Shown here: one piece after another, positions 31,763 through 38,909 of the stretch
How the letters are laid out: each line of letters opens with the position of its first letter
How positions within the stretch are numbered: the first letter of the stretch is position 1
Assembly: GCF_041200175.1 (NCBI RefSeq)
Contig: NZ_CP165727.1
Coordinates: 6,761,501-6,825,500 of the forward strand
DNA length: 64,000 bases
From: Streptomyces sp. R33
GTDB taxonomy: Bacteria; Actinomycetota; Actinomycetes; Streptomycetales; Streptomycetaceae
Direction: 5' to 3'
Translations under genes and position numbers: made by a program
Notes under the pieces: generated by a model
What the model saw: only the letters and a program-made list of their open reading frames with translations
Databases searched by the model: none
Told to the model about the DNA's origin: nothing

Positions 31763-33006
31763 TGCACTGGCACTCACCGAACCTCGAACCGCTGACGTCC
31801 CCGTCCGAGTACGGGGACTTCTCCGACTCGGGGACACCCGACCCCGCCCACGTCGACCCCGCCGTGCTGGGGGCCCTGCTGCACCGGCACGGCTGGCAGC
31901 GCCGGGGCGGGGCCGCGGGGAGGTACGGGCGCTGGACGCCGCCCGCCGCTCACGGGCCGGCCGGCGGGGGGAGCAGCCTCCTCGTCCCGGAGAGCCGTGC
32001 CTTCCCCGACTGCTCCGACCTGCTGGAGGAGGCCCTGACCGCGCTCGCGCGCAGCGCGCTGCCGTCCGCGCGGGAGGTGCTGTACGGACTGAGCGTGCCC
32101 AGCGACGAGATCCGCTGGGACCGGCGCATCCCGGAAGGCCCCGAGGGGCCGTACGGACCCCAGGGCGCGGCGGCGTGGACCGTGCAGGAGCAGCTCCGCT
32201 CGGCCGCTCGGCAGCTCCTGCTCGCCGGGGCCCTCGCGGACCGGGCCAGGGCCGGGTACTACGGCGCCCGCCACCGCCGACAGGCCGAACGCGCTCTGCA
32301 CGGGGTCCTGGTGGGGCCGGCCCCCGGCGGGCGCAGGCTCACCGCGTACGTCCCGGTGGACGGCGGGCGGGGCACCATGACCCGGCTGCACCACGCCCTG
32401 CACGCGGCGCGGGAGGCCGTGGACTACCGGCGTGCCACCGGCGGCATGGAGGCGTTCGACGCGGCGGTCGAGGCCGGGGTCAGCCGGGAGCTGGCCGATG
32501 CGCTCATCGCGCTGGTGCGGGGTTCGGAGGGCGCCCGCATCGCCCTGGCCTGGGCCCCGGCGGCCGGGGTCCCGGCGGGGTGCGCGGCCCGGCCGGAGCC
32601 GGTGGAGTTCTCGCCGGGGGACCTGCCGGTGCTCCGGGAGGCGGCGGCGCGCTACACCCGGGACGAACCGGCGGTTCCCGTGCGGGTGGCGGGGGCGGTG
32701 GTCCGGATGCGGCGCTCGGCGCCGGGCGGCGGGGGGACGATCCGGCTGCGGGTCCTCGCGGGCGCGGAGATCCCGTACGTACGGGCCGTCCTGGACGAGG
32801 AGGCGTACCGGGTGGCGGGGCATGCGCATCTGGTGGGCGTGCCGATCCGGGTGAGCGGGCGGTTGCAGCGCCGGGGCGGGTTCCGGCGGCTGACCGATGC
32901 CACGGACGTGACGCCGGTGCCGATGGACGAGGTCGAGCGGGACCGGCTGATGAAGTCGCTGGACGAGGCACTCGATCCGGGGGACGTCCTTCCGACGGAC
33001 GACTGA
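31762..33006 (+). CDS. protein of unknown function coupled to the DUF4365 gene
   Basis: 414 residues, no named family recognised. An N-terminal acidic stretch is followed by a charged helical middle (about 75-210), and the C-terminal third (about 300-400) alternates short hydrophobic strands (VAGAVVRMRR, IRLRVLAGAEI, AHLVGVPIRVSGRLQRR), suggesting a beta-barrel such as an OB-fold. GGGAGGGA precedes ATG 31762 by 8 bases, inside the previous gene. The tight coupling implies one functional unit with the DUF4365 protein. The OB-fold idea is inference from pattern only. Confidence 0.7.
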   Translation: MHWHSPNLEPLTSPSEYGDFSDSGTPDPAHVDPAVLGALLHRHGWQRRGGAAGRYGRWTPPAAHGPAGGGSSLLVPESRAFPDCSDLLEEALTALARSALPSAREVLYGLSVPSDEIRWDRRIPEGPEGPYGPQGAAAWTVQEQLRSAARQLLLAGALADRARAGYYGARHRRQAERALHGVLVGPAPGGRRLTAYVPVDGGRGTMTRLHHALHAAREAVDYRRATGGMEAFDAAVEAGVSRELADALIALVRGSEGARIALAWAPAAGVPAGCAARPEPVEFSPGDLPVLREAAARYTRDEPAVPVRVAGAVVRMRRSAPGGGGTIRLRVLAGAEIPYVRAVLDEEAYRVAGHAHLVGVPIRVSGRLQRRGGFRRLTDATDVTPVPMDEVERDRLMKSLDEALDPGDVLPTDD

Positions 33007-33031
33007 CGGGCGGCTCGCCGCTGCGCGGGGC

Positions 33032-33583
33032 TCAAAGGGCCCGGGGCTCCGCCCCGGACCCCGCGCCTCGAACGCCGGCCCGGCCGGATCTGCCGGCCGG
33101 GCCGGATCCGTCGGCGGTGAACGCGGCCATCGTGAGGCCCGGGGCGGGGGAGAAGTCCGGGCCGCGGGTGAAGCCCAGGCGGGTGTACAGGGTCAGCGCG
33201 GGCGTGTTCGCCGCGCCCGTCGTGACCGTGACCGTACGGTCGGGCAGGAGCTCGGACAGGACGTGGCGGAGCAGGAGCGAGGCGGCGCCGCGGCGGAACC
33301 AGGCCGGGGACACGCAGAGGCGGTCGATGCCGGCGCTGCCGTCCGGCTGCTCCTGCCACGCCAGGAAGCCGGCGATCGAGCCGTCCTGCGCGACCGCGCC
33401 GAGCCAGTGCAGCGGCTGCTCCCGCATCTGCGTGAGGCTCTCGCGCAGCGCCGGGATGCCGTCGAAGCCGATCAGCTCCGCCTCCACCGCGTACGCGGCC
33501 CGGCCGATCCGGTGCACCGCCGTCGCCGTGGCGTCCTGCGCCAGGTCCAGCGCCCGGACGTCGAGCGGGCTCGGCACGGTCAC
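33032..33583 (-). CDS. GNAT family N-acetyltransferase
   Basis: 183 residues. GIDRLCVSPAWFRRGAASLLLRHVL (acetyl-CoA site, about 84-108) and NTPALTLYTRLGF (about 126-138) are clear. GTG 33583 is chosen because GGAGG lies 5 bases upstream on the minus strand; a longer frame to 33646 is possible. The last 25 residues or so (Gly/Ala/Arg-rich) and the stop are encoded by an intergenic-type repeat with a 13-bp hairpin, so the natural C-terminus may have been extended by the repeat. Confidence 0.85.
   Translation of the reverse strand: MTVPSPLDVRALDLAQDATATAVHRIGRAAYAVEAELIGFDGIPALRESLTQMREQPLHWLGAVAQDGSIAGFLAWQEQPDGSAGIDRLCVSPAWFRRGAASLLLRHVLSELLPDRTVTVTTGAANTPALTLYTRLGFTRGPDFSPAPGLTMAAFTADGSGPAGRSGRAGVRGAGSGAEPRAL
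33034..33110. repeat. GC-rich intergenic-type repeat, copy 1
   Basis: Contains GGGGCTCCGCCCC, then CGCGCCTCGAACGCCGGC (33062-33079) which recurs at 54072-54089, and a perfect 13-bp hairpin (33075-33087 with 33093-33105). This matches a dispersed element often seen between Streptomyces genes. Here it forms the 3' end of the acetyltransferase gene and may terminate the convergent upstream gene. Confidence 0.6.
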
Positions 33584-33731
33584 GATTCCTCCGGGGCAGG
33601 ACGGCGAGGGGGCGGCGGGTCCACCGTAACGAATCCGGCCAGGCATAACCGTTTCGCGGCGGAGCCCGTCGGCTCGGTACGATTCAGGCGCGCGGCGTTC
33701 GCTCGCGCATCCCCTGAGTCAGGAGAGACCG

Positions 33732-35708
33732 GTGTCAGACGTCCGTGTGATCATCCAACGCGATTCCGAGCGGGACGAGCGCGTGGTGGCCACGGGCACT
33801 ACGGCGGCCGAGCTGTTCGCAGGCGAGCGCACCATCGTCGCCGCGCGTGTGGCGGGCGAGCTCAAGGATCTTGCGTACGTCGTCCAGGACGGCGAGATCG
33901 TCGAGCCCGTCGAGATCTCCTCCCCGGACGGCCTCGACATCCTGCGCCACTCCACCGCGCACGTCATGGCGCAGGCCGTGCAGGAGCTCTTCCCCGAGGC
34001 CAAGCTGGGCATCGGCCCGCCGGTCCAGAACGGCTTCTACTACGACTTCGACGTGGCCCGGCCCTTCACCCCGGAGGACCTGAAGGCCATCGAGAAGAAG
34101 ATGCAGGAGATCCAGAAGCGCGGCCAGCGCTTCTCCCGCCGCGTCGTCACCGACGAGGCGGCCCGCGAGGAGCTCGCCGACGAGCCGTACAAGCTCGAGC
34201 TCATCGGCATCAAGGGTTCGGCTTCGACCGACGACGGTGCGAACGTCGAGGTGGGCGGCGGCGAGCTGACCATCTACGACAACCTGGACGCCAAGACCGG
34301 CGAGCTGTGCTGGAAGGACCTCTGCCGCGGTCCCCACCTGCCCACCACCCGCAACATCCCGGCGTTCAAGCTGATGCGCAACGCGGCCGCCTACTGGCGC
34401 GGCAGCGAGAAGAACCCGATGCTCCAGCGCATCTACGGCACCGCGTGGCCGTCGAAGGACGAGCTGAAGGCCCACCTCGACTTCCTCGCCGAGGCCGAGA
34501 AGCGCGACCACCGCAAGCTCGGCAACGAGCTGGACCTCTTCTCCATCCCGGACGAGATCGGCTCCGGCCTCGCCGTCTTCCACCCCCGCGGCGGCATCAT
34601 CCGCCGGACCATGGAGGACTACTCGCGCCGCCGGCACGAGGAGGAGGGCTACGAGTTCGTCTACAGCCCGCACGCCACCAAGGGCGCCCTCTTCGAGAAG
34701 AGCGGCCACCTGGACTGGTACGCGGAGGGCATGTACCCCCCCATGCAGCTCGATGGTGGTACCGACTACTACCTCAAGCCCATGAACTGCCCGATGCACA
34801 ACCTGATCTTCGACGCGCGCGGCCGCTCCTACCGCGAACTGCCGCTGCGCCTGTTCGAGTTCGGCACCGTGTACCGGTACGAGAAGTCGGGTGTGGTCCA
34901 CGGACTGACCCGGGCCCGCGGCTTCACCCAGGACGACGCGCACATCTACTGCACCCGTGAGCAGATGGCCGAGGAGCTCGACCGGACCCTCACCTTCGTG
35001 CTGAACCTGCTGCGCGACTACGGTCTGACCGACTTCTACCTGGAGCTGTCGACCAAGGACCCGGAGAAGTTCGTCGGCTCGGACGAGGTCTGGGAGGAGG
35101 CCACCGCGGTCCTCCAGCAGGTCGCCGAGAAGCAGGGCCTCCCGCTGACCCCCGACCCGGGCGGCGCGGCCTTCTACGGCCCGAAGATCTCCGTGCAGGC
35201 GCGCGACGCCATCGGCCGTACCTGGCAGATGTCGACCGTCCAGCTGGACTTCAACCTCCCGGAGCGGTTCAACCTCGAGTACACCGCGCCGGACGGCTCG
35301 CGCCAGCGGCCGGTCATGATCCACCGCGCGCTGTTCGGCTCCATCGAGCGGTTCTTCGCCGTGCTGCTGGAGCACTACGCGGGCGCCATGCCGCCGTGGC
35401 TGGCCCCGGTCCAGGCCGTCGGCATCCCGATCGGCGACGGGCACGTGGAGTACCTGCAGGAGTTCGCCGCCGAGGCGAAGAAGAAGGGCCTGCGGGTCGA
35501 GGTGGACGCCTCGTCCGACCGCATGCAGAAGAAGATCCGCAACCACCAGAAGCTCAAGGTCCCGTTCATGATCATCGTCGGGGACGAGGACATGGCCGCG
35601 GGCACCGTCTCCTTCCGCTACCGCGACGGTTCGCAGGAGAACGGCATCGCCAAGGACGAGGCCCTGGCCAAGCTGGCCAAGGTCGTGGAGGACCGCGTCC
35701 AGGTCTGA
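33732..35708 (+). CDS. thrS: threonyl-tRNA synthetase
   Basis: A 658-residue class II aminoacyl-tRNA synthetase that charges tRNA-Thr. Domain order: TGS (about 1-65), the editing N2 domain with HSTAHVMAQAVQELF (about 76-90, the HxxxH motif), the catalytic core with SGHLDWYAEGMYPPM and the zinc-site CPMH (about 352-355), motif 2 ELPLRLFEFGTVYRYE, motif 3 PVMIHRALFGSIERF, and the anticodon-binding domain at the C-terminus. GTG 33732 follows AGGAGAGACC. No T-box leader was seen. Confidence 0.97.
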   Translation: MSDVRVIIQRDSERDERVVATGTTAAELFAGERTIVAARVAGELKDLAYVVQDGEIVEPVEISSPDGLDILRHSTAHVMAQAVQELFPEAKLGIGPPVQNGFYYDFDVARPFTPEDLKAIEKKMQEIQKRGQRFSRRVVTDEAAREELADEPYKLELIGIKGSASTDDGANVEVGGGELTIYDNLDAKTGELCWKDLCRGPHLPTTRNIPAFKLMRNAAAYWRGSEKNPMLQRIYGTAWPSKDELKAHLDFLAEAEKRDHRKLGNELDLFSIPDEIGSGLAVFHPRGGIIRRTMEDYSRRRHEEEGYEFVYSPHATKGALFEKSGHLDWYAEGMYPPMQLDGGTDYYLKPMNCPMHNLIFDARGRSYRELPLRLFEFGTVYRYEKSGVVHGLTRARGFTQDDAHIYCTREQMAEELDRTLTFVLNLLRDYGLTDFYLELSTKDPEKFVGSDEVWEEATAVLQQVAEKQGLPLTPDPGGAAFYGPKISVQARDAIGRTWQMSTVQLDFNLPERFNLEYTAPDGSRQRPVMIHRALFGSIERFFAVLLEHYAGAMPPWLAPVQAVGIPIGDGHVEYLQEFAAEAKKKGLRVEVDASSDRMQKKIRNHQKLKVPFMIIVGDEDMAAGTVSFRYRDGSQENGIAKDEALAKLAKVVEDRVQV

Positions 35709-35721
35709 CCGGCGCAGCGGC

Positions 35722-36411
35722 TCACTGAGGGGCCCCCGGAGAACTGCCGTTCTCCGGGGGCCCCTCTTCGCCCTCCCGGCGGAAGACCTGGATCAGCCAG
35801 GCCGAGAAGGAACCCGTCACGGCGCCCAGCAGGCCCAGGCCGAAGGTCATCAGCCCGACCGCGATCAGCCGCCCCCTCGCCGTCACCGGGGTCACGTCGC
35901 CGTAGCCGACCGTGGTCAGCGTCTGGCACACGCACCACACCGCGTCCCAGAACGTGTGGATCGGGGACGAGGGGTCCTGCCGCTCGACGTGGTAGATGCC
36001 CAGCGCGCCGGAGAAGCCGAGCAGCACCGACGAGAGGCCGGCGTACGTGATCACGCGCGGGTAGAGCCCGCGGCGCGGGCGGTCGTGCTTGGCCTGGATG
36101 GCGTCGTGGACCTTGACCATGCGCAGCGGCCGCAGCGTCGGCAGCAGGACGACCAGGGCGTCCAGCCAGTGCAGGCGGATGAAACGCCGCGGCCGCTGGC
36201 GGCTGAGGACCAGCCGCACCAGGAAGTCCACGATGAAGCAGAGCCAGGTCACCAGGACCAGGACGCTCGCGACGTCCCGCCAGAGGCTGTGGGCGTCGCT
36301 GGCCAGCACGCGGACCGCGTACCCGGCGAGGAAGACCAGCGAGGCGTAGAACAGGGGCAGCTCGGTACGGCGCTCCCACACTGCGTCCCGGGTCTCGGCT
36401 TGTTCGCGCAT
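35722..36411 (-). CDS. potassium channel family protein
   Basis: 229 residues of the voltage-gated-like channel fold. About four N-terminal helices are followed by a pore helix and the selectivity filter TVGYGD (about 166-171), then a last transmembrane helix and a polar tail. A LRPLRMVKVHDAIQ segment (about 90-103) resembles a shortened S4 with few arginines. The 3' end of the gene is formed by the thrS terminator hairpin. It is convergent with thrS and divergent from the HIT gene. Confidence 0.9.
   Translation of the reverse strand: MREQAETRDAVWERRTELPLFYASLVFLAGYAVRVLASDAHSLWRDVASVLVLVTWLCFIVDFLVRLVLSRQRPRRFIRLHWLDALVVLLPTLRPLRMVKVHDAIQAKHDRPRRGLYPRVITYAGLSSVLLGFSGALGIYHVERQDPSSPIHTFWDAVWCVCQTLTTVGYGDVTPVTARGRLIAVGLMTFGLGLLGAVTGSFSAWLIQVFRREGEEGPPENGSSPGAPQ
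35727..35766. terminator. bidirectional-type terminator between thrS and channel gene
   Basis: A perfect 18-bp stem (35727-35744 with 35749-35766) and TGCC loop, 18 bases after thrS. It lies inside the last codons of the minus-strand channel gene. Confidence 0.8.
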
Positions 36412-36490
36412 GGCCCCAGCATCGCGGTCGTGGCGGCGGTCTTCGCCCCGGCGACACGCCCTCCAGGGGCAAGGTCATATGCTGCATCCC

Positions 36491-37039
36491 ATGACGAGTG
36501 AGCCGGAGCAGCAGATCGGTGTGGGCACGCAGGACGCGTTCCAGCGTCTGTGGACGCCCCACCGGATGGCGTACATCCAGGGGGAGAACAAGCCGACCGG
36601 TCCGGAGGCCGGGGACGGCTGTCCCTTCTGCGGGATTCCGGAGATGTCCGACCAGGACGGCCTGGTCGTGGCCCGGGGCAGGCACGTCTACGCCGTGCTG
36701 AACCTGTACCCGTACAACGGCGGACACCTGATGGTCGTCCCGTACCGGCACGTCGCCGATTACACGGAGCTCGACGCGGCCGAGACGGCCGAGCTGGCCG
36801 ATCTCACCAAGCGGGCCATGATCGCGCTGCGCAAGGCGTCCGGGGCGCACGGGTTCAACATCGGCATGAACCAGGGCGCGGCCGCGGGGGCCGGCATCGC
36901 GGCGCACCTGCACCAGCACATCGTGCCCCGCTGGGGCGGGGACACGAACTTCATGCCGGTGGTCGGCCACACCAAGGTGCTGCCCCAACTCTTGGCGGAC
37001 ACCCGCCAGATGCTCGCCGACGCCTGGCCCACCGACTAG
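36491..37039 (+). CDS. HIT-family hydrolase/phosphorylase (AP4A phosphorylase-like)
   Basis: 182 residues. The histidine triad is AHLHQHIVPRW near residues 137-147. An N-terminal CPFC (about 40-43) is a probable zinc-binding half-site and NLYPYNGGHLMV is typical of the family. In mycobacteria the equivalent gene after thrS encodes a diadenosine-tetraphosphate phosphorylase, so this one may degrade AP4A. ATG 36491 has a TATGCT box ending 7 bases upstream, suggesting a leaderless mRNA; ATG 36479 is in frame as an alternative. Confidence 0.92.
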   Translation: MTSEPEQQIGVGTQDAFQRLWTPHRMAYIQGENKPTGPEAGDGCPFCGIPEMSDQDGLVVARGRHVYAVLNLYPYNGGHLMVVPYRHVADYTELDAAETAELADLTKRAMIALRKASGAHGFNIGMNQGAAAGAGIAAHLHQHIVPRWGGDTNFMPVVGHTKVLPQLLADTRQMLADAWPTD

Positions 37040-37052
37040 GGCCGGACGACCA

Positions 37053-37089
37053 GGAGCTCCCGGGGCCGCAGGCCGGTCCCGGGAGCTCC
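37053..37089. terminator. convergent terminator between HIT gene and large membrane gene
   Basis: GGAGCTCCCGGG (37053-37064) pairs perfectly with CCCGGGAGCTCC (37078-37089) across a 13-base loop, between two convergent stops. Confidence 0.7.
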
Positions 37090-37092
37090 CGG

Positions 37093-38772
37093 CTAGGCGT
37101 CGTACACGTCGGCCTTGCGCGGGGCGGCGTCCTGGACGAGCCCGCTGACGATCATCGAACGGTTGTTGAAGCGGTCGATGTCGGCGCCGTTCTCCTCGAG
37201 GACCCGCATCGCGGCCGCGTGCACCGCCCGCAGGACGGGGGTGGCGGCGCGCAGTGCGTCGTCGGCCATGAAGCGGTGGCGCCAGGGCTGGCCCGCCCAG
37301 ACGTGGCGCAGGCCGAACGGCTCCGGCAGGACCAGCTTGCCGCCGAAGAAGTCGAGGATCGGCGGGAACCAGGTCAGCGGGGCGCGGACGGCGAGGCGGA
37401 CCACTTCCTGGGCGTCCACCAGCGGCAGCGTGCGCTCCACGGTCTCCCAGAACCGGACGGACTTCGGTACCTCGACCTTGGGGGCCGCGGACTTCGTGGT
37501 GAACAGGCCGTGCACCGGACCGAGCGCGTGACCGGTCACCTCGACCCGCAGGGTCTTGTACAGCACGGTGACCGTCACCAGCATGGTGATCACCAACTGG
37601 CCGTCCCAGAGCGGGTACTGGATGCCGAGGTAGTGCCGGTTGCCGCCGCTGAACTGCTGCTCGTTGCAGATCCGGGTGATCTCGTGCGGCTTGATGAGGA
37701 AGGTGTCCACGTCGGCGCCGGTGGGGCGGGCGACCTCCGCTGCTCCCTCGCCGACCGGGGTGACGATCCAGTGCTGGATCGAGGCGGGCGGCAGGCCGCC
37801 GGTGTGCAGGGGACCGCGCTCCAGCTTGCGCAGCTCGGTGTCGACCGCGCGTATGACGTCCCAGCTGCGGAACGGGTGGATCTCCATGCCTTCGGTCTTG
37901 GGGGCGAGCTCCTCGGCCATCTGCCAGCTGCCCCAGCGGGTGCCCATGCCGAGGATGCCCTTGGGGCCGGCGTAGAAGACGGAGTTGCTGCGGTCCTCGG
38001 CCGTGAGCTTGGCGAGCGAGTGCCGCAGGTCCTCGCGGGCCTTCTCGTCGGGGTTGCCCGGGACCGCCTCCGGGATCTTGGCGCCGATGCCGTCGCCGGC
38101 GAGCAGGCCGTCCCAGCGGGAGCGCAGGTCGGTGGCGGTGGCCTCGCAGATCCGGCGGGCGAGGAGCCAGCCCGCGGCGGGGACGATGATCATGCCGCGC
38201 AGGTAGAGGCCGAGGAAGCCGGTGAACGGCAGCCGGAACATGAGCACGGCCGCCACGACGGCGACGCCGACGAGCAGCAGGGTGCCCAGCCAGGACGAGC
38301 GTTTGCCGTCACCCTTGGACAGTGTCTTGCGGAGCTGGAACAGGCCCAGCCACAGCAGCAGGCCGGGCAGGAACAGCACCCCGGCGACGAGCATGATCAT
38401 GCGCAGCTTGCGGTCGCGCTCCTTGCGGATGCGGGAGGCGGCCAGGCAGTGCTCGACGACGGTCTGCGGATCGAGGCCGAAGGACTGGATGAGCGGTTTG
38501 CGGCCGGAGGCGAGGGTGCGGGCCTCGACGGCGCGGCAGAAGGCCTCGCCCAGGTTGGGTTCGAAGAGCGAGATCTTGGGGGGTTTGATCGTCGACTTGT
38601 GGTACTCGTTGTCGGCTTTGAGTATGTCGGACAGCTTGCTGTCCTTGCCGCCGTCCCGGTATGCGGCCGAGGCGAGGGCGTTGGTCGCCGCGGTCTGGCC
38701 GCCGGCCCCCTGCAAGGGGATCTGTGCCCCGGGCCTGAAGTCGAATCCGTCGTCCGCCACCGTTGCCCCCAT
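37093..38772 (-). CDS. 559-residue membrane protein of unknown function
   Basis: I do not recognise this protein. The N-terminal half is polar with a helical DNEYHKSTIKPPKISLFEP segment, then hydrophobic helices at about 125-145, 162-182 and 188-208. A long cytoplasmic-like region (about 215-410) follows with HPFRSWDVI and a charged linker, a hydrophobic stretch near 400-420 (LVITMLVTVTVLYKT), and a C-terminal domain rich in Arg and Trp. ATG 38772 is clear. A palindrome (38824-38841) lies 52 bases upstream of the start. It interrupts the thrS-HIT-pgsA order known from mycobacteria. Confidence 0.85.
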   Translation of the reverse strand: MGATVADDGFDFRPGAQIPLQGAGGQTAATNALASAAYRDGGKDSKLSDILKADNEYHKSTIKPPKISLFEPNLGEAFCRAVEARTLASGRKPLIQSFGLDPQTVVEHCLAASRIRKERDRKLRMIMLVAGVLFLPGLLLWLGLFQLRKTLSKGDGKRSSWLGTLLLVGVAVVAAVLMFRLPFTGFLGLYLRGMIIVPAAGWLLARRICEATATDLRSRWDGLLAGDGIGAKIPEAVPGNPDEKAREDLRHSLAKLTAEDRSNSVFYAGPKGILGMGTRWGSWQMAEELAPKTEGMEIHPFRSWDVIRAVDTELRKLERGPLHTGGLPPASIQHWIVTPVGEGAAEVARPTGADVDTFLIKPHEITRICNEQQFSGGNRHYLGIQYPLWDGQLVITMLVTVTVLYKTLRVEVTGHALGPVHGLFTTKSAAPKVEVPKSVRFWETVERTLPLVDAQEVVRLAVRAPLTWFPPILDFFGGKLVLPEPFGLRHVWAGQPWRHRFMADDALRAATPVLRAVHAAAMRVLEENGADIDRFNNRSMIVSGLVQDAAPRKADVYDA

Positions 38773-38805
38773 CGCTGTGCGTTGTGCTCTTTTGCCGCGC
38801 AGATG

Positions 38806-38841
38806 AGCCTATCGGCGTATCTCGTCCCATGGTCATGGGAC
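38806..38841 (-). promoter_or_regulatory. operator-like palindrome over promoter of the 559-residue gene
   Basis: GTCCCATG-GT-CATGGGAC (38824-38841) is a perfect palindrome. On the minus strand a TAGGCT -10 (38811-38806) lies about 12 bases downstream of it, so the palindrome overlaps the expected -35 position. This is the classic place for a repressor site. No candidate regulator is adjacent. Confidence 0.5.
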
Positions 38842-38849
38842 AGGGAAAT

Positions 38850-38881
38850 GCCGCCCACCGCAAGCGGGTTGGGTGGGCGGC
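38850..38881 (-). terminator. terminator after EF-G-like gene
   Basis: GCCGCCCACC (38850-38859) pairs with GGTGGGCGGC (38872-38881) around a 12-base loop, 29 bases past the stop of the minus-strand EF-G-like gene. Confidence 0.6.
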
Positions 38882-38909
38882 TTTCCAACGGCGCCTGGCG
38901 CCGCGGCGA

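Noticed and set aside
33647..33731. T-box leader before thrS
   Set aside because: The gap is too short and no specifier/antiterminator structure is visible.
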